20,571 nucleotides of DNA from JBFFSQ01 sp041572275. Lineage in GTDB: Bacteria; Pseudomonadota; Gammaproteobacteria; SZUA-229. The position numbers and the translations under genes are program-made. The DNA lies in assembly GCA_041572275.1 (NCBI GenBank), contig JBFFSQ010000031.1:1-20571 (forward strand), read 5' to 3'. The notes under the pieces were generated by a model, which ran no database searches, was not told the origin of the DNA, and saw only the letters and a program-made list of their open reading frames with translations. This document shows, piece after piece, positions 14,953 to 20,571 of this stretch (positions are counted from its first letter, which is position 1; each line of letters begins with the position of its first letter).

Positions 14953-15630
14953 TCAAGTAGAGCCGCTATCCGCCTGATTGATATCTAATAGCACCTGAAA
15001 GTGTGCAAATACTCGTTTCCAGTAGAAAAATACGAGTGTAATTAATACGTAAATCATGTCCATTGCCAATACCGGCCCCACACCACCAAGATCAGTAGCA
15101 AAGCTTTCAACACTCAAAGAGATGACAATCATGCTTATGGCTACAAAAGCAGTGACATACGCGTTTAATGCAATAAATAGATATAGAACACTGACCAGGA
15201 ACTTACCAAATTTTGGATATTTCGTTACCCAGCCCCACAGTTGCTTTTGATTAATATGTGCATCTAACTTTAGTATCAGTTTCGGGAAATGCGTGGGTAA
15301 GTGTAAGTTCGTTATATTAATTGAAGTTTTTTGTTGTTCTTTAAGCAGATCTGTTTCATACGCATCAGTAGATAAGCCATTATTCTTTTTAATCGCTTCA
15401 ATCTCATAATGCAGCTTAAGTGTTTCCAGACGTTCTTTTTCGAACTGTAGTCTATTTCGGTTTAATCGATAATCAAACCATCTGGCACGAAGTGCCAGTA
15501 ACTTGGGCCCTTGTGTCACAATAATGACAACCAAAACCAGGCTAAACTGCAGCCAATACGGCATATTCTGCAAGGCTTCAAAACCAGGTTTCAAGAATGT
15601 ATCGATAAACGCATCAAGTGAGTTGCTCAT
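14953..15630 (-). CDS. Membrane protein of unknown family with a charged helical segment
   Basis: This 225-residue protein starts from the ATG at 15630. An in-frame GTG at 15639 overlaps the ACAGGGTG ribosome binding site, so the shorter form is preferred. Hydrophobic helices lie at about 27-46, 144-171 and 186-205. Between the first two, residues about 48-83 are highly charged and probably a long cytoplasmic helix or short coiled coil (R-L-N-R-N-R-L-Q-F-E-K-E-R-L-E-T-L). A hydrophilic domain follows to about 140. I do not recognise a family. It lies downstream of the lipoprotein hydrolase gene on the same strand after a 126-bp gap, so co-expression is possible but not certain. A role in the envelope is all that can be inferred. 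Confidence 0.7.
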   Translation of the reverse strand: MSNSLDAFIDTFLKPGFEALQNMPYWLQFSLVLVVIIVTQGPKLLALRARWFDYRLNRNRLQFEKERLETLKLHYEIEAIKKNNGLSTDAYETDLLKEQQKTSINITNLHLPTHFPKLILKLDAHINQKQLWGWVTKYPKFGKFLVSVLYLFIALNAYVTAFVAISMIVISLSVESFATDLGGVGPVLAMDMIYVLITLVFFYWKRVFAHFQVLLDINQADSGST

Positions 15631-15756
15631 ATATGACACCCTGTCAGGTAAACAAGTTGTTTATCTCATACAAGCCTGAATTACTTACCTTAAACAAAAA
15701 ACTCAGTGAAATGCAGGAGACCAGTTACTTATACCGATAATTAACATTATCCGCAG

Positions 15757-17088
15757 CTAGAAACCTTTTTCAATATACCGCTCAATAAACTGATCCATGT
15801 AATCGGTCATTTTTTTAAATTGGGGGTTACTGGTTAGGCGCCTAACCATTAGGCCACGCTTATTGCACTCGGGGTAATCAGCTGAACCAAATTTTCTACG
15901 CTCTCCGAAGCAAATATCAGCCATGGTACTCTGTTCGCGTTTACACAGTGCCTCCAGCTCTTCATCATAAAAATACTGGGTGCAATATTTATAATCACCT
16001 TCCAGACCATAGTGCTCATCAGTCGACTTCAAGGTAAGCGCCATGTGCGAGTAATCAGCAATCATGTATTTTCTGTTGTCTTGTTCATGCACAAAACAGC
16101 TGCCAATATAGGTTGGTATTTTAGGTATAGACGTTGGATCACCTTTAAGCATGCCTTTGAAACATTTACCACCCACAACAATAGGTGCATAGATCATCAT
16201 GTCCGATTTAGCGCCGAAACGACCCTGCTCAAACAGTTCTATAGTTGTTTGCGTCTTTATCGTATAGTCATTTTCGGCAATCACTACCATGACAGGAATA
16301 TCCAGTTGAGTGCTTCTATCCCCCAGCTTCTTCCTGACATCATCGGCAAGATCACCCACAGCAATTACCGAATCCAGCGTAATCGACTCATATTTGATTA
16401 GGTCCTTATCCTTGAGCCGCTGAGTGGGCACCCAGTCCAAACCTAGATTATCCAGCAACCGTGCAAGCCCATCTTCTACCTGGAGTGCCGGCGCAAATAA
16501 GAACAGACCTTTCACCTGCTTCGCATCCAGTGCATTTTTCAATGCCAGTGCAGCACCGGTAGAGAAGCCCGTCATGTATATTTTGCCACCTATATCGGTA
16601 GCAAACTGTTCCACAGTCTGATCAACCACCTTCACCCATTCTGTATACTGAATATTTAACAAACTACCCGGGCGCGTGCCATGACCCGGTAACAATATCG
16701 AACGAGTGTGGAAGCATTTATCTCTAAAATACTCCTCCAGATCTTTCATCACATAGGGTGAATCATAAAGGCCATGAACCAGCAGCATGCCTCTTGGCTT
16801 ACTTCTGTCACATTTACTCTTAACTGGCGACTTATCTGTAGGTGTGTGAGCTTCAATCAACCGTTTGACGTCAGATGCCTCAAGATCAGGGTAATCATGC
16901 TGTATGAGATCCGTCCAGTTATCCTGCAGGACTTTCGCAACACTTGTCTGGTAGTCTGTATAGGAAACATCTTGCTCAATACCCAACGCCTGATAGTCTT
17001 TTGTAAACTCAAACCGGGTTTTATTTGTACTTGCACAGCTAGTAGACAAAAGTGCAATTATCAGAACCACCCATATTCTCTGTATCAT
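15757..17088 (-). CDS. Lipoprotein alpha/beta hydrolase (esterase/lipase-like)
   Basis: This is a 443-residue protein with an N-terminal hydrophobic signal and a probable lipobox (L-L-S-T-S-C18-A; Ser at -3 is somewhat unusual). The hydrolase fold begins at M-L-L-V-H-G-L-Y-D-S (101-110) and L-P-G-H-G-T-R (133-139). The nucleophile elbow is T-G-F-S176-T-G-A. D274 (A-E-N-D-Y-T) and H348 (D-Y-S-H-M-A-L) complete a plausible triad. The P-G-H-G-T-R and G-F-S-T-G pattern resembles monoacylglycerol-lipase/Est30-type carboxylesterases. Eight further cysteines (93, 125, 309, 331, 369, 382, 393, 408) give an even number, consistent with disulfides in the periplasm or at the surface. The C-terminal 90 residues extend past the usual fold and are Cys-rich. 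Its ATG overlaps the stop of the upstream membrane protein gene (ATGA), so the two are translationally coupled. Confidence 0.82.
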   Translation of the reverse strand: MIQRIWVVLIIALLSTSCASTNKTRFEFTKDYQALGIEQDVSYTDYQTSVAKVLQDNWTDLIQHDYPDLEASDVKRLIEAHTPTDKSPVKSKCDRSKPRGMLLVHGLYDSPYVMKDLEEYFRDKCFHTRSILLPGHGTRPGSLLNIQYTEWVKVVDQTVEQFATDIGGKIYMTGFSTGAALALKNALDAKQVKGLFLFAPALQVEDGLARLLDNLGLDWVPTQRLKDKDLIKYESITLDSVIAVGDLADDVRKKLGDRSTQLDIPVMVVIAENDYTIKTQTTIELFEQGRFGAKSDMMIYAPIVVGGKCFKGMLKGDPTSIPKIPTYIGSCFVHEQDNRKYMIADYSHMALTLKSTDEHYGLEGDYKYCTQYFYDEELEALCKREQSTMADICFGERRKFGSADYPECNKRGLMVRRLTSNPQFKKMTDYMDQFIERYIEKGF

Positions 17089-17645
17089 GTGTCTTCTACT
17101 TTTAAGTCTCTAATACGGCCAATAATATAGGCCAGCAGCACAAACAGAACAGTATCAAAAACAAGATTAAATATAACTTCGACACTCGGTATTCGATAAC
17201 TTTTATAAAACTCTATTGAGCCGACTATATATTCGAGCTGATTCATTAACCTGATATTGCCACCTTGATAAAGCATATAGGCATAGGCATGTAAACAAAA
17301 AAGAAGCAGCAGAATAGCCTGAATAACAGGAACAGAAGATCGATCTGATTTTAGAATTCTCTGGAATTTTGTTGAACCTAACACCATACCAATCGCCCCT
17401 ATAATGGTACCTAGTGTTGTCCAGACATTATTTGAATAGCCCTGTTTATTTTCCTTTAACTGATCAACCAGCACATTTGCAATATTCAACTTAGCGCTAT
17501 CTTGATTATCAACATAAGTCTCTTCTTGCTGACTCGGATTAACTTCTTGCTGATATATTTCTAACGAGAACCCTATCAACAACAGCAGATAAACCAATAC
17601 CAAAGCCATGAAGATTGTTGTTTTATTATTTATATAATTAATCAT
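17085..17645 (-). CDS. Four-helix membrane protein of unknown family, coupled to the lipoprotein hydrolase
   Basis: This is a 186-residue protein with hydrophobic helices at about 10-29, 74-91, 107-126 and 155-176. The loop between helices 1 and 2 (30-73) is hydrophilic and acidic (Q-Q-E-V-N-P-S-Q-Q-E-E-T-Y-V-D-N-Q-D) and would lie outside the cytoplasm if the N-terminus is inside. The C-terminus R-I-R-D-L-K-V-E-D-T would then be cytoplasmic. I do not recognise a family. Its stop overlaps the start of the lipoprotein hydrolase gene by 4 bp, which argues for a joint function. The gene is AT-rich: the stretch 17161-17220 has 17 G+C in 60, against 34 in 60 at 18121-18180 in the next gene. The ribosome binding site is weak (AGTGA). 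Confidence 0.68.
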   Translation of the reverse strand: MINYINNKTTIFMALVLVYLLLLIGFSLEIYQQEVNPSQQEETYVDNQDSAKLNIANVLVDQLKENKQGYSNNVWTTLGTIIGAIGMVLGSTKFQRILKSDRSSVPVIQAILLLLFCLHAYAYMLYQGGNIRLMNQLEYIVGSIEFYKSYRIPSVEVIFNLVFDTVLFVLLAYIIGRIRDLKVEDT

Positions 17646-17722
17646 ATTTTTTCACTTTTATAATTATTAATTTTCTTAAAAAACAGCATTAATATTTTAA
17701 TTAAAAGATAGCCCTCCCTTAA
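17646..17722. other. Very AT-rich spacer upstream of the membrane protein/lipoprotein pair
   Basis: In 17641-17700 only 7 of 60 bases are G or C. The spacer contains the palindromes TTTTAATTAAAA (17695-17706) and TTAATTAA (17719-17726, reaching into the stop of the sulfurtransferase gene). It could hold a promoter for the minus-strand pair or be a target of AT-binding silencers such as H-NS-type proteins. No specific boxes can be assigned with confidence. Confidence 0.45.
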
Positions 17723-18571
17723 TTAATCTACGACCATAGGATTTGCAGGATCAGCAGTCCACTCCTCAAGTGAAGCCGTATAAACAGCGACATTGGAAAA
17801 ACCGAGTCGCGTCAAAACAAATGCATCCGTCGAGGCCACAATACCACCACCACAGTAAGTAATGACACGAGCATTGCGGTCGAAATTGTGCAAGGCGGCC
17901 AGTTCATCCTCGGAGAGAAAACGGCCTCGATTAGCGACAAGCTTAAGCCCATCGATATTTAACGCACCGGGAATGTGACCGGGCCGTGGGTAAATACTCA
18001 TCTCACCCCGGTAAAATTCCTCGGGCAGGGTATCAATAAGATACACATTATCATCATCAATACTGGCCAATACCTCATCCCTGTCTGCAATTAGCGCCGG
18101 TCGAGGTCTGGGAGTTAACTGTTTCACCGGCCGGTTAACCAAATCGAGCGAAAGTTCATGGCCTGCTGATGTCCAGGCGCTGAGACCGCCATCAAGAATG
18201 GCTGCATTATCGAAACCCACCCAGCGCAACATCCACCAGACACGTGCAGCCCAGCCGGTATAATTCGCATCATAAAGCACAACACGAGAATCATCACCGA
18301 CCCCCAGTGCACCCATGGCAGCACAGAACTGCTCAGGTGTCGGCAAATCGAATTCAATCGGGCCATTCGTGACGCAGAGATCACCTTTTAAATCAGCAAA
18401 TCCTGCATTCGGAATATGCCCCAGATCATAATCAGGTCGACCGCTGACATTATGAAGACCGCGCGGATCATCCTGATCGGGCATGGTGACAACCGTACAA
18501 TCGAGTAACACCAGATCCGGGTCATTAATATGCTGGTTTAGCCACTTAGCATTTACTAGCGTATCCATCAT
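17723..18571 (-). CDS. Two-domain rhodanese-like sulfurtransferase (thiosulfate/3-mercaptopyruvate type)
   Basis: This 282-residue protein has two rhodanese domains. The first, inactive one covers about 3-140 (G-H-I-P-N-A-G-F-A-D, Y-D-A-N-Y-T-G-W-A-A-R-V-W-W-M-L, L-D-G-G-L-S-A-W). The second, catalytic one covers about 150-282, with G-H-I-P-G-A-L-N-I and active-site loop Y-C240-G-G-G-I-V-A-S. The loop is nearer to the C-G-S/T-G-V-T-A of 3-mercaptopyruvate sulfurtransferases than to the C-R-K-G-V-T of thiosulfate sulfurtransferases. The usual D-A-R ... R-F/Y-R-G pattern reads D-T-L-P-E-E-F-Y-R-G (180-189), so two arginines common in the family are replaced; substrate preference is therefore uncertain. 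A GAGAGG site precedes the ATG at 18571. The gene is 92 bp downstream of the CDGSH/glutamate-synthase fusion on the same strand and may share its transcript. Confidence 0.88.
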   Translation of the reverse strand: MMDTLVNAKWLNQHINDPDLVLLDCTVVTMPDQDDPRGLHNVSGRPDYDLGHIPNAGFADLKGDLCVTNGPIEFDLPTPEQFCAAMGALGVGDDSRVVLYDANYTGWAARVWWMLRWVGFDNAAILDGGLSAWTSAGHELSLDLVNRPVKQLTPRPRPALIADRDEVLASIDDDNVYLIDTLPEEFYRGEMSIYPRPGHIPGALNIDGLKLVANRGRFLSEDELAALHNFDRNARVITYCGGGIVASTDAFVLTRLGFSNVAVYTASLEEWTADPANPMVVD

Positions 18572-18663
18572 TGCCTACCTCTCGGCCATTAATATCTATC
18601 AGTTATTGTTATTAGACTTCTTCATTCGTCAGGCAAACATACATTAAACATGGGAATAACTTA

Positions 18664-20205
18664 CTATGGTTTTTCGTAACCCGAGTACTTTACCCCTGAT
18701 AATAAAGCCATTTCACGATGCCAGGTAGCCAGGTCATCCTTATTCAATTTATTTAAATGATCATAACCACAGGCACGAGCCATTACCTGCATTAACTCTG
18801 TCGAGGCGCTAAAAAAGTTATGTAACTGGGATGCTGATTGCTCGATATTCAGTTTTTGTCGTAATTCTTCTTTTTGGGTGGCAATACCTGCTGGGCAATT
18901 ATTGGTATTACACATTCGTGCGGCAACACAACCAATTGCCTGCATTGCACTATTAGAAATAGCAACTCCATCCGCACCGAGCGCAAGTGCTTTCACAAAA
19001 TCAATCGGCACTCGTAAACCACCGGTGATGATAAGCGTGACACGACCCGTTGCACCTTGTTCATCAAGATAACGACGAGCTCGCGCCAGTGCCGGAATGG
19101 TCGGCACACTGATATGATTCCTGAACATTTCAGGGGCAGCACCCGTGCCGCCACCTCGGCCATCCAGAATGATATAATCTGCACTGGCATCAAGCGCAAA
19201 TTGAATATCTTTTTCAATATGATTGGCACTGAGCTTAAATCCAATAGGAATACCGCCGGTAATTTCCCTAACACGATCGGCAAAGCGCTTGAAATCAGAT
19301 ACGCTCGAAAGGTCTTTAAACGTCGGTGGAGATATAGCGGGCTGACCTTCGGGTATGCCTCTTACTTGCGAAATTTTAGCGGTATTTTTACTACCTGGCA
19401 GATGACCTCCAGTACCTGTCTTTGCGCCCTGGCCACCTTTAAAGTGAAATGCCTGTACTTTTTTCAACAGTTCTTCTTTATATCCAAATTTGGCACTGGC
19501 CAGCTCATAAAAATATCGAGTATTCGCTGCCTGCTCTTCAGGCAACATGCCACCTTCACCTGAACAAATACCTGTGCCTGCAAGTTCAGCCCCTTTGGCC
19601 AGGGCAATTTTGGCTTCTTCAGAAAGCGAACCAAAACTCATATCAGATACAAACAAAGGAATATCCAATTTCAACGGCTTGTTCGCTTCTGGCCCAATAA
19701 TCAGTTCAGTGCCAACACTTACATCCTCCATCAAAGGCTTCCTGGCCATCTGAGCAACCATGATTTGCAGTTCATCCCAGTGAGGTAGTTCGTGGCGTGG
19801 CACACCCATAGACGTCATCGGCCCATGATGACCTAATTTGGTCAAACCTTCACTTGCGAGCTGATGGATAAATTCGACGGTTGGTTCTTCTTTTGTCGCC
19901 ACAGCCTCCGGTAGCGCAGAGGGCTCCGGCTTTAAACCTGGGCCTTCTTTACCCACCTGATCATCGCTAAACTGTTTATGCGTACCATCACAAAAAGGCG
20001 TATTACCCGTATGCTTACATGCACATAAATAAGCATCACCGTCTTCATCTGAAACAATCACTCTGGGATTAAAAGACGTACCAACATGTGAGCCATCACA
20101 AAAAGGCTGACTCTTAGATCGACCACAAGTACAAAAGTGATATTCCTGTCCTTTAGACAGGCTCACTTTAATTGGTTTATTATTGGCAATGACAGGTTTG
20201 CTCAT
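18664..20205 (-). CDS. Two CDGSH iron-sulfur motifs fused to an FMN/3Fe-4S glutamate-synthase domain (YerD-like)
   Basis: This 513-residue protein carries two CDGSH motifs at its N-terminus: C25-T-C27 ... P-F-C36-D-G-S-H40 and C61-A-C63 ... P-F-C72-D-G-T-H76. Each has the three Cys and one His that hold a [2Fe-2S] cluster. After a linker (77-110), residues about 115-505 form the FMN-binding glutamate-synthase central barrel: G-E-G-G-M (216-220), K-T-G-T-G-G-H-L-P-G (262-271), D-G-R-G-G-G-T-G-A-A-P (348-358), I-I-T-G-G-L-R (392-398) and the 3Fe-4S pattern C426-x5-C432-x4-C437-P-A-G-I-A-T-Q. The glutaminase domain of GltB and its C-terminal beta-helix are absent, so it needs a separate amino donor or does a different FMN reaction. 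The CDGSH clusters probably carry electrons to or from the flavin. The ATG at 20205 has a GAGGAT site, and a hairpin lies just upstream. Confidence 0.93.
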   Translation of the reverse strand: MSKPVIANNKPIKVSLSKGQEYHFCTCGRSKSQPFCDGSHVGTSFNPRVIVSDEDGDAYLCACKHTGNTPFCDGTHKQFSDDQVGKEGPGLKPEPSALPEAVATKEEPTVEFIHQLASEGLTKLGHHGPMTSMGVPRHELPHWDELQIMVAQMARKPLMEDVSVGTELIIGPEANKPLKLDIPLFVSDMSFGSLSEEAKIALAKGAELAGTGICSGEGGMLPEEQAANTRYFYELASAKFGYKEELLKKVQAFHFKGGQGAKTGTGGHLPGSKNTAKISQVRGIPEGQPAISPPTFKDLSSVSDFKRFADRVREITGGIPIGFKLSANHIEKDIQFALDASADYIILDGRGGGTGAAPEMFRNHISVPTIPALARARRYLDEQGATGRVTLIITGGLRVPIDFVKALALGADGVAISNSAMQAIGCVAARMCNTNNCPAGIATQKEELRQKLNIEQSASQLHNFFSASTELMQVMARACGYDHLNKLNKDDLATWHREMALLSGVKYSGYEKP

Positions 20206-20517
20206 ATGTTTTTTATCCTCTTAAGCTGTACAGTCCCTGCACGCACTGGATAAGTGCGGTACAGACTCAATATCGTCATAATGCGAAACATTAATGTAAA
20301 CAATCGCTAATCAAAACATGCCTAATTGATCCATTAATTCTTATTTTGACTATTATCAATAAAAAATAGCACATAAGGCTTTAATCAGGCACATTAATTT
20401 GAACGATTCAATAACTTAGCCATTTGCTCCCGATGTTTTATATTGTATGAGCATTGAAATCTGACATCGCCGTCATAATTTATTAGAATACTGTAATATT
20501 CATTTTAGAGAACGCTA
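20206..20517. other. Divergent intergenic region
   Basis: This 312-bp AT-rich gap separates two divergent genes. It contains the hairpin at 20226-20264 listed separately. Toward the plus-strand gene there are scattered TTGAAA (20454-20459) and CATAAT (20474-20479) elements, but their 14-bp spacing is too short for a standard promoter. No gene longer than about 10 codons with a ribosome binding site is visible. Confidence 0.5.
20226..20264 (-). promoter_or_regulatory. Bulged hairpin in the leader of the CDGSH/glutamate-synthase gene
   Basis: CGCACT (20242-20247) pairs with AGTGCG (20253-20258) around a 5-nt loop. CTGTAC (20226-20231) pairs with GTACAG (20259-20264), leaving a 10-nt bulge on one side. 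It ends about 20 bp before the ATG at 20205, just ahead of the GAGGAT site. It could be an mRNA structure or two half-sites (TGTAC) for a DNA-binding protein. Confidence 0.35.
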
Positions 20518-20571
20518 ATGACCCAATCATCCTTTGAAAAAGCTGTTGCCCTGATGGATGCCGCTAACAGC
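20518..20571 (+). CDS. Start of a probable DUF4202 protein (cut by window edge)
   Basis: Only the first 18 codons are visible: M-T-Q-S-S-F-E-K-A-V-A-L-M-D-A-A-N-S. The F-E-x-A-x-x-x-x-D-A-A-N pattern is typical of the N-terminus of DUF4202 proteins, whose function is not established. The AGAG element upstream of the ATG is a weak ribosome binding site. It is divergent from the CDGSH/glutamate-synthase gene. The short visible sequence limits certainty. Confidence 0.5.
   Translation, partial: MTQSSFEKAVALMDAANS

Overview
The window looks like chromosomal DNA from a Gammaproteobacterium with moderate GC content. The support is a monomeric-type NADP isocitrate dehydrogenase, a MacA/MacB-type efflux operon, a GerW-DUF2953 gene pair in a genome with no other sign of sporulation, a DsrC/TusE-family sulfur relay protein, a two-domain sulfurtransferase and a YerD-like glutamate-synthase-domain protein with CDGSH iron-sulfur motifs. 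I cannot name a genus. I see no rRNA, tRNA, CRISPR array, transposase or phage gene.

Layout. Positions 1-6806 are all minus strand: the N-terminal 577 codons of isocitrate dehydrogenase, a PEP-utilising enzyme that resembles PTS enzyme I without its HPr-binding domain, then a translationally coupled efflux operon (membrane fusion protein, ABC ATPase, FtsX/MacB permease). A 548-bp divergent control region follows. It carries a 19-bp palindrome before the efflux operon and, on the other side, an extended -10 promoter and a six-codon leader ORF before the next operon. Positions 7355-9932 (plus) hold GerW-like, DUF2953, a second shorter GerW-like gene and an MFS transporter. Positions 10219-13296 (plus) encode a 1025-residue lipoprotein with three Cys-paired beta repeats and 14 FG-GAP/VCBS repeats, ending at a strong hairpin.

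Positions 13465-17645 are less familiar: a cytoplasmic alpha/beta hydrolase (plus), then on the minus strand a single-cysteine DsrC/TusE relative, a membrane protein with a charged helical segment, a lipoprotein alpha/beta hydrolase with eight mature-domain cysteines besides the lipobox one, and a four-helix membrane protein overlapping it by 4 bp. Part of this block is clearly more AT-rich than its surroundings. Positions 17723-20205 (minus) encode a mercaptopyruvate/thiosulfate sulfurtransferase-like protein and, upstream of it, a fusion of two CDGSH motifs to an FMN/3Fe-4S glutamate-synthase domain. At the right edge a divergent gene, probably DUF4202, begins.

The efflux operon forms one machine. 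The GerW/DUF2953/GerW-like genes are tightly packed and probably act together at the membrane. The 17085-17645 and 15757-17088 genes are probably one unit in the envelope. The sulfur and iron-sulfur proteins at the right end suggest redox or sulfur-transfer metabolism, but no pathway can be closed from this window alone. The best candidates for something undescribed are the GerW operon with its leader ORF and the AT-rich hydrolase/membrane-protein block.
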